A stretch of DNA of 64,000 nt from Actinospica sp035493475 (lineage in GTDB: Bacteria > Actinomycetota > Actinomycetes > Streptomycetales > Catenulisporaceae), in the NCBI GenBank assembly GCA_035493475.1, contig DATJIF010000009.1:62001-126000 (forward strand), in the 5' to 3' direction. The first letter of the stretch is position 1. Each line of letters opens with the position of its first letter. The notes beneath the pieces were generated by a model. That model was not told where the DNA came from, ran no database searches, and saw only the letters and a list, made by a program, of their open reading frames with translations. The position numbers and the translations under genes were made by a program. Of this stretch, positions 49,770 to 58,551 are shown in pieces.

Positions 49770-49785
49770 TGAAATTTTTGTTTCA
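49770..49785. promoter_or_regulatory. Perfect TGAAA-N6-TTTCA palindrome before the formamidase operon
   Basis: TGAAATTTTTGTTTCA has exact arms and a 6-nt spacer in an unusually AT-rich patch between the PL7 gene end and the formamidase start. It is the same motif as at 45609, so the two leftward purine-linked operons are probably co-regulated by the RpiR protein. Confidence 0.65.
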
Positions 49786-49796
49786 CCAAACCGGCA

Positions 49797-50600
49797 CTAG
49801 CTCTGCGCGAGCGCCGTGAACAGCACCTTTCCGCCGTCGTTCGAGCCCTCGCTCTTGGTGCCCTGCTCGTAGTCGCCCGCGGAGAAGTGCCCGCTGTCCC
49901 CCTGCACGGCGTGCGGCACGGCCACGGTGTAGGACTTGCTCTTGCTGCCCGAGGCGGCGCTGAAGGTGAGCTTGCCGTTGCCGTCGTCGGCGAGCCGGTA
50001 GCTGAACGTCGTGCCGACCGCCACGCCTGTCAGCAGCGTGTAGAAGCTCGGGCTGGCGGACGTGCCGGTCTCGACCATCACGTAGAGCTTGCCGGACTTG
50101 TAGAAGACCATCACGAACGGCGAGGAGCCGCCGCTGCCGCCCGCGTGCAGCTGGGCCACGCAGATCTCCGGGTTGCTCTTCGGCAGCTGCTGGATCTCCA
50201 GCGTCGCGTCGACCTCGTGCTTCTTCGTGCCGACGTCGTACTTGATCGCGGATTCGAGTTCGGTGCGCGAATGCAGCGATCCGGGCGTGGTGGCGCCCCC
50301 GGACGGTGCCCAGAACTCCAGCGCGCCGCTGCTCGTCTTCGTCAGCCACGGCGAATACAGCTCCGCCGGGCTGACGACCTTCGCGTCCTTACCGGACAGC
50401 TTGCCGGCGGAGTTCACCGGCAGCAGCAGCCCGGCCCAGGTGCTCAGGCTGATCGACGAGGACGAGGACGAGGACGAGGTGACGGCGGCCGCGGTGGTGG
50501 TGGGCGGTGCGGCCGAGGCGGGGGTCAGGGCCAGTTCCGAGGCTCCGGCGGCGAGCACGAGCACTCCGGTCACCGACGCGAACCATCTGAGTGGGGTCAT
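49797..50600 (-). CDS. Secreted polysaccharide lyase family 7 (alginate lyase-like)
   Basis: 267 residues. A signal peptide (LVLAAGASELALTPASA) is followed by a Thr/Ser-rich linker and a jelly-roll domain. Three family-7 segments are visible: SRTELESA (R-x-E-L), ICVAQLHAG (the QIH/QVH strand) and GHFSAGDYEQGT (the YFKAGxYxQ strand), which in characterised enzymes supply Arg, Gln/His and Tyr for beta-elimination of uronate polymers. GHFSAG has Phe and His in place of the canonical YFKAG, so activity is likely but not certain. The gene stands alone; an inverted repeat lies just upstream. Confidence 0.82.
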   Translation of the reverse strand: MTPLRWFASVTGVLVLAAGASELALTPASAAPPTTTAAAVTSSSSSSSSISLSTWAGLLLPVNSAGKLSGKDAKVVSPAELYSPWLTKTSSGALEFWAPSGGATTPGSLHSRTELESAIKYDVGTKKHEVDATLEIQQLPKSNPEICVAQLHAGGSGGSSPFVMVFYKSGKLYVMVETGTSASPSFYTLLTGVAVGTTFSYRLADDGNGKLTFSAASGSKSKSYTVAVPHAVQGDSGHFSAGDYEQGTKSEGSNDGGKVLFTALAQS

Positions 50601-50612
50601 GCCGCCGGAGCC

Positions 50613-50629
50613 TAAGGTAAGTCACCTTA
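50613..50629. promoter_or_regulatory. Inverted repeat before the PL7 gene
   Basis: TAAGGT-AAGTC-ACCTTA lies 13 bp upstream of the ATG at 50600. It is loosely like actinomycete iron boxes (TTAGGT...ACCTAA) but differs at several positions. It could also be part of a transcription end for the MFS gene. Confidence 0.4.
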
Positions 50630-50637
50630 ACTAACAC

Positions 50638-52023
50638 TCAAGAAAGGGTTGCGAAGGGAACACGCTCGCGCAGGTCCAGCTCGATCTGCTCCAGGCTGCG
50701 CCCCTTGGTCTCCGGGACCAGCTTGAGCACCAGCCCGAACAGCAGGATGTTGACGGCCGCGAACACCCACATCGAGTGGCCGAGGCCGAGCTTGTGCGGG
50801 TCGGACATCGTCGGGAAGATCGCGGTGATGATGCCGGTCGCGGCCCAGAGCACGACGGCGCCGACGCCCATGCCGACCGCGCGCACCCGCATCGGGAAGA
50901 TCTCGGCCATCATCACCCAGACCACCGCGCCCCAGCCGAGTTCGTACCCTGCCAGGTAGAGCACGAGCAGCACCAGCGTGAGCGAGCCGAGCAGCGACTT
51001 GTCGTGCACGTCGAGGACCACGAAGCCGGTCGCGATGAGCGTGGCCGCCATCACGATGTTGCCGAGCAGCAGCAGGGGCTTGCGACCCCAGCGGTCCACG
51101 ACGAACACGACCCACGCCGTGAACAGCAGCTTCGTGACACCGAGCACGACGGCGCTGAGCAGGGCCGAGTTGGTGGTGAAGCCGAGCGAGACCAGCATCG
51201 TCGGGAAGTAGGCGTTGATCGCGTTGACGCCGCTGAACTGCTGGCCGATCGCCAGGATCAGCGCGACGACGAGCATCGGCCGCACCCACGGAGCCCACAG
51301 GTCGCGCACCCGTCCGCGCTGCTCGGCGTCCCCTTGCAGGACCTCGCGGATGGTGCTCAGCTCGCCGTCCACCTCGTCGGCGCCGTGCGTGCTCGCCAGC
51401 ACCGCGCGCGCCTCGTCCTCGCGTCCCGCGGCGAGCAGCCAGCGCGGCGTCTCCGGCAGGAACCGCAACCCGATCAGCAGCACCACGGCCGGGACCAGCG
51501 CGCCGGAGAACATCGCGCGCCAGTTGCCGGAGGAGGCGACCCAGTAGTCGACGAGGAACGCGATCAGGATGCCGCTGACGATGAAGATCTGGTTCAGCGA
51601 CGCCATCGCGCCGCGTAGCCGGGCCGGAGCCAACTCGGACAGGTAGGTCGGCACGGTCGCCGACGAGCAGCCGATCCCGATGCCGAGCACGCCGCGCGCG
51701 ATGACCATGGCCAGCACGCCGCCGGACGCCATACAGCCGATCGTGCCGCCGATGACGACGACGGCCGCGACCATGATCGTGCGCCGCCGCCCGATCCGGT
51801 CGGAGAGCCGTCCCGCGAACGCGGCGCCGATCATCGCGCCGACCGACAGGCTCGCGGTGACGGCGCCCTTCTCGAACGGCGTCAGGTGCCAGTCCTTGGC
51901 CAGCAGCACCAGGATCCCGGCGATCACGCCGAGGTCGTAGCCGAACAGGATGCCGCCGAGCGCCCCGAAGAAGTAGAGAGTCCCCTTGCCGACGCCGCGT
52001 CTCGGCGCCACCGATCCGATCAT
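50638..52023 (-). CDS. MFS sugar porter family transporter
   Basis: 461 residues from ATG 52023, behind GAGGG; a longer frame to 52110 would run through the hairpin leader. Twelve membrane helices are expected. Sugar-porter signatures are GGILFGYDLGVIAG, GRLSDRIGRRR, VPTYLSELAPARLRG, LRFLPETPRWLL, QQFSGVNAINAYFP, DRWGRKPLLL and the end VPETKGRSLEQIE. It should import a hexose, pentose or inositol by proton symport. The amidohydrolase gene upstream ends 182 bp before it, and this gap holds regulatory structures. Confidence 0.93.
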   Translation of the reverse strand: MIGSVAPRRGVGKGTLYFFGALGGILFGYDLGVIAGILVLLAKDWHLTPFEKGAVTASLSVGAMIGAAFAGRLSDRIGRRRTIMVAAVVVIGGTIGCMASGGVLAMVIARGVLGIGIGCSSATVPTYLSELAPARLRGAMASLNQIFIVSGILIAFLVDYWVASSGNWRAMFSGALVPAVVLLIGLRFLPETPRWLLAAGREDEARAVLASTHGADEVDGELSTIREVLQGDAEQRGRVRDLWAPWVRPMLVVALILAIGQQFSGVNAINAYFPTMLVSLGFTTNSALLSAVVLGVTKLLFTAWVVFVVDRWGRKPLLLLGNIVMAATLIATGFVVLDVHDKSLLGSLTLVLLVLYLAGYELGWGAVVWVMMAEIFPMRVRAVGMGVGAVVLWAATGIITAIFPTMSDPHKLGLGHSMWVFAAVNILLFGLVLKLVPETKGRSLEQIELDLRERVPFATLS

Positions 52024-52050
52024 GGCTCGCCCTCGATCCCATGCCGTGGT

Positions 52051-52112
52051 GTGTGCGGGTGTGGTGGATGTGGGTTCCCCGCTGCCCACAACCTGGCGCC
52101 ACACCCGCACAC
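52051..52112 (-). promoter_or_regulatory. Nested hairpin in the sugar transporter leader
   Basis: GTGTGCGGGTGTGG (52051-52064) pairs perfectly with 52099-52112, and inside it TGTGGG (52069-52074) pairs with CCCACA (52085-52090). The structure would lie 28 nt upstream of the ATG in the mRNA. Its function is unknown. Confidence 0.45.
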
Positions 52113-52154
52113 CGGCAATGCCCGAGCGCAGATCTTTTCATAAACGTGACGCTT

Positions 52155-52170
52155 GTTCATATCCATGAAC
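52155..52170. promoter_or_regulatory. GTTCAT-N4-ATGAAC operator candidate
   Basis: A perfect 6-bp inverted repeat around ATCC. On the leftward strand it follows a TATAAA-like element (around 52178-52184) by about a dozen bases, a usual repressor position for the transporter gene. Confidence 0.45.
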
Positions 52171-52205
52171 GCGCCCCGCACTTTATATCCGGGTAAACGG
52201 GTAAA

Positions 52206-53663
52206 TCAGCCTTCGTGCTGGATGCGGTGCCGGTTCTCCCCGCCGTCGAACGAGGTGTACGTGTACGGGTTCGGGATCCGCTCGGTGGTCGGCAGCTCCG
52301 GCGTCACGCTCTGCTGCCAGGCCTCCTCGCCCATCGTCGCGCGGGCGTACTCGACGGTGCGGCCGACCGCCTCCTTCGCCGCCGCGAGGTCGCCGCGGAC
52401 CAGCTTGTGCGCGTGCTTCACGACCTCGCCGCCGACCAGGACCGTGTGCACGTCGCCGCGTCCGGCCTGGTAGACGAGGCTGCCGTACGGGTGCAGCAGC
52501 GGGTACATCGCCGGCGAGTCGTCGTTCTTGATCAGGACGACGTCAGCCTGCTTACCCTCCGCGAGACTGCCGATCGTGGCGTCGAGCCCGAGCGCCCGCG
52601 CGCCGCCGATCGTGGCCCAGTGCGCGACCTCCTCGGCACGCAGGCTGTTGTGCACCACGGTCTCCTCGTTGGCGTGCGCCTCGAGGTGCTCGCGCGAGCG
52701 GTCGGCCGAGAGCGTCGCGCGCATCGCCGAGAACAGGTCGGCGCTCCACCACACGCTCGTGTCCATCGATATCGAGACCGGGATCCCGTGCTTGCGCAGC
52801 TGCCAGGTGGGCGGGTAGCCCTGTCCCGCGCTCTGCTCGCTCTCGGTCGAGACGGACACCGTGCCGCCGGACGCCGCGATGCGCTGGTACGAGTCGTCGC
52901 TCAACGTCGCCGCGTGCACGTACGTGACGTCCGGCGTCATGAAGCCGTGGTCCCACATCAGCCTGATGCTGTCGTCGTTCGTCGCGCCCCAGACGCCCGC
53001 GTGCGTCGTCACGCGCAGGCCGAGTTCGCGCGCGGCCTCGAAGGCGCCCTTCTCCGGGAACGCCGGGTCGGCCGTCACGTCGAAGGCCAGTTGGAAGCCC
53101 AGCTTGTCGTCGCGCGCGTCGGCCATGCGGTCCACGAACGCGCGGAAGTCCTTGCTGTTGGACCACTCCCACGGCGCGCCGAGCAGGTTGCCGTAGGCGA
53201 GGACGTAGCGGCCCGGCGCACTGCGCAGCGCGTCGGCGGCCGCCTCGCCGTGCCCGACGGTCTGCAGGCCGTGCGACCAGTCGAGCGTCGTGGTCACGCC
53301 CGCGTCCACGGCTTCCAGCGCGGCGAGCGCGTTGCCCGCGTGGATGTCCTCGGGCCGGAAGATCTTGCCCCAGGTCAGGTAGTAGAACACGAAGTACTGG
53401 CTCAGCGTCCAGTCGGCGCCGAGGCCGCGTAGCGCGGTCTGCCACATGTGCCGGTGCGTGTCGACCATGCCCGGCATCAGGATCCCGCCGGACGCGTCGA
53501 TCTCGACGGCGTCGTCCGGCGCGGACAGCGCGAAGCCGACCGCGGCGATGCGGTCGCCGACGACGAGCAGGTCCCCGTGCTCGATGACGCCCGCCGCGTC
53601 CATCGTCAGGATCGTGGCGTCGCGGAAGACGATCGGGCGTCCGGGGGTGAATTCAACAGTCAT
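52206..53663 (-). CDS. Amidohydrolase (TRZ/ATZ, cytosine-deaminase-like family)
   Basis: 485 residues, cytoplasmic. Metal-site segments of the superfamily are GMVDTHRHMWQTAL (HxH), LRVTTHAGVWG, DVTYVHAATLSDD and SISMDTSVWWSAD, in the form used by chlorohydrolase/aminohydrolase members (AtzA/TrzN/SsnA group). It probably deaminates or dechlorinates an N-heterocycle or cleaves an aryl amine. It follows the LigA-like gene after 10 bp, so it belongs to the dioxygenase operon, where it could convert an amino-substituted aromatic into the ring-cleavage substrate; this is inference. Confidence 0.87.
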   Translation of the reverse strand: MTVEFTPGRPIVFRDATILTMDAAGVIEHGDLLVVGDRIAAVGFALSAPDDAVEIDASGGILMPGMVDTHRHMWQTALRGLGADWTLSQYFVFYYLTWGKIFRPEDIHAGNALAALEAVDAGVTTTLDWSHGLQTVGHGEAAADALRSAPGRYVLAYGNLLGAPWEWSNSKDFRAFVDRMADARDDKLGFQLAFDVTADPAFPEKGAFEAARELGLRVTTHAGVWGATNDDSIRLMWDHGFMTPDVTYVHAATLSDDSYQRIAASGGTVSVSTESEQSAGQGYPPTWQLRKHGIPVSISMDTSVWWSADLFSAMRATLSADRSREHLEAHANEETVVHNSLRAEEVAHWATIGGARALGLDATIGSLAEGKQADVVLIKNDDSPAMYPLLHPYGSLVYQAGRGDVHTVLVGGEVVKHAHKLVRGDLAAAKEAVGRTVEYARATMGEEAWQQSVTPELPTTERIPNPYTYTSFDGGENRHRIQHEG

Positions 53664-53673
53664 AACATCCTCG

Positions 53674-54036
53674 TCATGTGCTGATATCGGGATACGGCAG
53701 CGTCTGGTGGGCGAGCTTCGCGGCGTAGTCCAGCTGCATCGCCAGCGGCTCGTCGTGGTCGCGCTCGAACATGGCGATCCAGAGCGTGAGCGTGAGGAAG
53801 GGGTGCGCGCCGAGCTCGAACAGCGCGACGTGGTCGTGCCCGGCCAGCGCGGCGCGCTCCTCGTCGGTGAAGGCGAGCCAGGTGGAGGCCTCGGCGTCCG
53901 GGAGGTTCAGGATCCGGTTGGCCCGCTCCCGCTCCCACCACTGCACGGTCCCGGCCGGATCATCCCGGTAGCGCTCGACGAGCTCCGGATCCCGGTCGAT
54001 CGTGTAGAGGAACTTGTCGACAAGGTACTTGCTCAC
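53674..54036 (-). CDS. LigA-like small subunit of class III extradiol dioxygenase
   Basis: 120 residues, helical, resembling the alpha chain of protocatechuate 4,5-dioxygenase: VDKFLYTIDRDPELVERYRDDP and LTDEERAAL-like FTDEERAALAGHDHVALFELGAHPFL. The small subunit closes the active site of the large LigB chain. GTG 54036 overlaps the LigB-like stop (GTGA), giving the coupled expression expected for two subunits of one complex. Confidence 0.85.
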   Translation of the reverse strand: MSKYLVDKFLYTIDRDPELVERYRDDPAGTVQWWERERANRILNLPDAEASTWLAFTDEERAALAGHDHVALFELGAHPFLTLTLWIAMFERDHDEPLAMQLDYAAKLAHQTLPYPDIST

Positions 54037-54893
54037 GCGTCGACTCCGTTCGGGTACCAGGTGAAGTAGGCCTCCATCGTGTGGAACAGGTCGAGGCTGT
54101 CGGCGTAGTCGGCCTTGGCGTAGCCCGCAAGTCCCATCATCAGCATGAAGTCCATGAATCCGTGCGTCGCGTTGCCCGGCGCGTGCAGGCTGTCGAGGGT
54201 CACGTTCGCCAGGCAGCCGTCGATGTCCCCGTTCGCGATCCACTCGACGGCCTTCGCGTCGAACTCGGGGTCGGGGCCGTGCGGACCGAACTGCCGCGGG
54301 CCGCCGAGTTCCAGCGAGAGGTGGCCGGTGCCGATCGCGGCGACGCGCAGGTCGCTCGGCCAGGAGTCGATCAGTTCGCGCAGCGTCCGGCCGAGGGCCA
54401 CGAAGCGCTCGGGGCGCGGCAGCGGCGGCGCGAAGATGTTCGTGTAGATCGGCACGACGGGGAGGTCGTTCTGCGGGCGCACGGTCAGGATCGGGCAGGT
54501 GATCGAGTGGTCCACGCGCAGCTCGTTGGAGAACGCGAGGTCGAAGCCGCGGTCGATGCCCTCGCGCAGGATGTACGCGGACAGTTCCTCGTGCCCCTTG
54601 AGCAGCAGCCGCGGCAGGCCGAACTCGCGCTCCTCGTTGTAGTAGTTCGCGTCGTAGAAGGGCGCCTTGCCGACCAGGAACTGCGGCATGTTGTCGAGCC
54701 AGAGCTGGTGGAAGTGGTCTGATCCGACCATCACCAGCACGTCCGGCCGCACCCGTTCGAGCGTCGCGCGGTACGCGGCCACCTTCTCGATCCACGCGGC
54801 CGCGAAGGGCGGCGCCTCGTGCTCGGGCAGCCGGCTGGTGCGGTAGTAGAACGGGTGGTGCGTGGTGGCCAGGATGGCGACGAGCTTCGCCAC
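54033..54893 (-). CDS. LigB-like catalytic subunit of class III extradiol ring-cleavage dioxygenase
   Basis: 286 residues from GTG 54893 with a strong AAGGAGGG site. Iron ligands and active-site residues of the family are visible: ILATTHHPFYY (His ligand), VMVGSDHFHQLW, FSNELRVDHS and IGTGHLSLELGG with the catalytic-type His. It opens a catecholic ring next to the hydroxyls, e.g. protocatechuate or gallate. Divergent from the IclR gene across a shared operator region. No hydratase or aldolase of the classic 4,5-pathway is adjacent, whereas a CoA transferase and a citryl-CoA-lyase-like gene are. Confidence 0.9.
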   Translation of the reverse strand: MAKLVAILATTHHPFYYRTSRLPEHEAPPFAAAWIEKVAAYRATLERVRPDVLVMVGSDHFHQLWLDNMPQFLVGKAPFYDANYYNEEREFGLPRLLLKGHEELSAYILREGIDRGFDLAFSNELRVDHSITCPILTVRPQNDLPVVPIYTNIFAPPLPRPERFVALGRTLRELIDSWPSDLRVAAIGTGHLSLELGGPRQFGPHGPDPEFDAKAVEWIANGDIDGCLANVTLDSLHAPGNATHGFMDFMLMMGLAGYAKADYADSLDLFHTMEAYFTWYPNGVDA

Positions 54894-54922
54894 GGGCCCC
54901 TCCTTCGTACCGGAGCTATGAT

Positions 54923-54944
54923 CGGACAAGTGTCCGCAGAGCGG
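54923..54944. promoter_or_regulatory. IclR operator copy 1
   Basis: A CGGACA-AG-TGTCCG palindrome followed by CAGAGCGG. The 22-bp block differs at only two positions from the block at 55842-55863 in front of the CoA transferase gene. It sits between the LigB-like and IclR genes, so it can serve both. Confidence 0.8.
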
Positions 54945-55023
54945 CGCTACCGGAACCTTGCGCCAGTCGGGCCGCGCTGTCAATAGTCTTGGCCCGGATG
55001 GAGTCCCCCTTCGGAGGTGAGCA

Positions 55024-55824
55024 GTGGCACGACGTGGCACCGGCCCGGACTTCGTCGAGGCGCTGGCCCGCGGCCTCGACGTGCTGGCCTGCTTCGACGA
55101 GACCCGGCCGCGGATGACGCTCAGCGAGATCGCGGCCGCCGCGGACCTGGCCCGGCCGACCGCGCGGCGGCTGCTGCTCACGCTCGAGGAGCTCGGCTAC
55201 GTGCGCGTTGACGGCGGCGGCTACGGGCTCACTCCGCGGGTGCTGCGGCTCGGCATGGCGTACGTCGGCTCGCTCGGCCTGTGGGACATCGCCCGGCCGC
55301 ACCTGGAGACCCTGGTCGCGCAGACCGGCGAGTCGAGCTCGATGAGCCAGCTCGACGGCTCGGACATCGTCTACGTCGCGCGCGTCTCGGTGCCGAAGAT
55401 CATCGCGCTGCGGGTGCAGATCGGCACCCGCTTCCCGGCGCTGGTCACCTCGCAGGGCAAGGTGCTGCTCGCCGCCCTCGACCCGGCCGAACTGGCCGAG
55501 ACGCTGGCCGAGCCGAGCCGCGCCGGCCTGCCGCCGTTCCCTGAGCGGGACCGCGCCGCGCTGGAGGAGGAACTGCGTACGGTCCGGGCCCGCGGCTGGG
55601 CGCTGGCCGACGAGGAGCTGGCCCCGGGCGTCCGCTCCGTGGCCGTCCCGGTGCGCGACGGCGACGGCCGGGTCCGCGCGGCGATGAACGTGACCGTGCA
55701 CGCCGCCGAGACCAGCGTCGAGAAGCTGACCGGCGAACACCTGCCCAAGCTGCTGCACACGGCCGGGGAGGTCTCGGCGGAGTGGGCGCTGTGGCGGTCC
55801 CGGCCGCAGTCCGGGCGGCCTTGA
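55024..55824 (+). CDS. IclR family regulator
   Basis: 266 residues. The winged helix has MTLSEIAAAADLARPTARRLLLTLEELGYV; the C-terminal effector domain includes GESSSMSQLDGSDIVYVARV and ALVTSQGKVLLAALDP. It is most like PcaR/PobR-type regulators of aromatic degradation. GGAGGT lies just before GTG 55024. It is placed between the ring-cleavage operon and the CoA transferase operon, each preceded by the same CGGACA-N2-TGTCCG element, so it very probably regulates both. Confidence 0.92.
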   Translation: MARRGTGPDFVEALARGLDVLACFDETRPRMTLSEIAAAADLARPTARRLLLTLEELGYVRVDGGGYGLTPRVLRLGMAYVGSLGLWDIARPHLETLVAQTGESSSMSQLDGSDIVYVARVSVPKIIALRVQIGTRFPALVTSQGKVLLAALDPAELAETLAEPSRAGLPPFPERDRAALEEELRTVRARGWALADEELAPGVRSVAVPVRDGDGRVRAAMNVTVHAAETSVEKLTGEHLPKLLHTAGEVSAEWALWRSRPQSGRP

Positions 55825-55841
55825 CAACGGCCCAAGATTTT

Positions 55842-55863
55842 CGGACAGTTGTCCGCAGAGCGG
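55842..55863. promoter_or_regulatory. IclR operator copy 2
   Basis: CGGACA-GT-TGTCCG followed by CAGAGCGG, 20 of 22 positions identical to the copy at 54923. It lies 20 bp before the CoA transferase start and 15 bp after a TTGACA element (55821-55826). Confidence 0.8.
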
Positions 55864-55883
55864 TCGCCACGAAGGGAGACGCC

Positions 55884-57028
<1,145 letters not shown>

Positions 57029-57032
<4 letters not shown>

Positions 57033-57826
57033 CCCTCGACTTCCCCACCTCCTTGGGCACCTCCGACGCCGAACACATCCACCTGCTAGGCCAAGACGTA
57101 GCCGGCGACCTCATGGGCCGAGTCGGCTTCGGTGAGTTGGCCTTCTGGCTCATCACCCGCCGCCGCCCCACCAGCGGCGAGGCGCGCCTGTTCGAGGCCG
57201 TACTCATCGGCCTGGCCGACCACGGCTTCACCCCCACCGCCATCGCCGCGCGCCTCACGTACCTCAGCGCCCCCGACGCCGTGCAGGGCGCGTTGGCAGC
57301 CGGACTCCTAGGCGGCGGCTCCCGCTTCCTAGGCGTCACCGAAGACACCGGCCGCTTCCTAGCCGAAGTCCTCGCCGCAGCCCCCGAACTCCCCCGATCC
57401 GAAGAAGCCTGGGACGCGCTCGCCCGCACCGCCGTCACCACCCGCAAGGCAGCAGGAAAGTTCGTCCCCGGCCTAGGCCACCCCGTCCACAAGCAGCAGG
57501 ACCCGCGCACCCCGAAGCTCATCGAGATCGCCCACGCGGAAGATCTCTACGGCCCGCACCTGGCCCTCTTCGAAGCGATCGGCCGCGTCCACCCCGAGAT
57601 CCTCGGCAAGACCCTCCCCCTCAACGGCGCCGGAGTCAGCGGCGCCGCCCTCGCCGACCTCGGCCTGCCGCACGAACTGCTGCGCGCCGCCGTCCTGCTG
57701 GCCCGCTGCGCCGGACTCATCGGCCACATCGCCGAGGAGATGACCCGCCCCGTGGCCAACTCCATCTACCTCACCGTCGACCGCAACGCCCGCTACGTCG
57801 AGCCGGACAGCCCTACCATTCCGTGA
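57029..57826 (+). CDS. Citryl-CoA lyase / short citrate-synthase-like protein
   Basis: 265 residues, much shorter than a full citrate synthase (about 370-430) and typical of the stand-alone lyase/synthase-like group. Landmarks: VTTRKAAGKFVPGLGHPVHKQQDPRTPKLIEIA (substrate His and Arg region) and LPLNGAGVSGAALADLGLP (catalytic part), plus GLIGHIAEEMTRP near the end. It should make or break a C-C bond between an acyl-CoA and an oxo acid. Coupled to the CoA transferase, it likely cleaves the CoA-activated acid made from the ring-cleavage product; this is inference. Confidence 0.85.
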
Positions 57827-57873
57827 CCGATCGGTGACAACCGCCCGCCGCCCGCACCGTCTTTAGCGGCAGA

Positions 57874-57893
57874 GGCGGGGATCGGCCCCCGCC
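57874..57893 (+). terminator. Short GC hairpin after the lyase gene
   Basis: GGCGGGG (57874-57880) pairs with CCCCGCC (57887-57893). It lies 48 bp beyond the lyase stop and 22 bp before the DUF4232 start; no T-run follows, so the terminator role is tentative. Confidence 0.35.
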
Positions 57894-57915
57894 CACAGGG
57901 GAGGACCGATCCATC

Positions 57916-58551
57916 ATGCACAAGCACATCGCCGGGGCCGCATTGGCCGTAACCGCCACGATCCTGCTCAGCGGCTGCACGTCGTCCGGCACGCCCTCGG
58001 CTCAGGGCAGCAGCACGTCGCCCGCCAGTTCTTCACCGACCGCGACGGCGAGCTCGTCGTCCGCACCCACGTCCACCACGACGTCCACGGGCAGCGCCGG
58101 TTCCACCTGCACCGGAGACCAACTGTCCCTCTCCGCCTCGCAGGACAGCGCCGCAGGGCTCTTCGACTACATCGTCATCGAGTTCGTCAATCAGAGCTCG
58201 ACCACGTGCACAGTCGAGGGCTACCCGGGCGCCGCCGGATACGGCGTGACCGACAGCAACTACGCCATCAACTCGACCCGGACCCTCAGCGGCAACGTCG
58301 GCGACAAGTACACCGCCCCGGCGCCGATCACGCTGAAGCCCGGTACCACCGCGTCGACCATCCTCGAGTGGACCGACAAGCCGACCCCCGGCCACCCGTA
58401 CGCCGACTGCCTCCGCTACGGCGCGGGCTCGTTCGGCATCACGGCCCCGAACGTGACGCAGACCAAGCACATCGCGCTCCCGTCCGACGTCTGCTCCGGC
58501 CTGCTGGTCCACCCCCTCGTCCCGGGCTCCACCGGCCGTCAGGCTAGCTAG
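57916..58551 (+). CDS. DUF4232 lipoprotein
   Basis: 211 residues. The signal peptide ends ILLSGC, a lipobox; a Ser/Thr-rich linker (about 23-63) leads to a beta-sandwich domain with FDYIVIEFVNQSSTTCTVEGYPGAAGYG, ITLKPGTTASTILEW and paired cysteines. This is the DUF4232 pattern common on actinomycete cell surfaces. The function is unknown. GGGGAGGA precedes the ATG. Its last 8 bp, CTAGCTAG, are shared with the end of the convergent STAND regulator. Confidence 0.88.
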   Translation: MHKHIAGAALAVTATILLSGCTSSGTPSAQGSSTSPASSSPTATASSSSAPTSTTTSTGSAGSTCTGDQLSLSASQDSAAGLFDYIVIEFVNQSSTTCTVEGYPGAAGYGVTDSNYAINSTRTLSGNVGDKYTAPAPITLKPGTTASTILEWTDKPTPGHPYADCLRYGAGSFGITAPNVTQTKHIALPSDVCSGLLVHPLVPGSTGRQAS

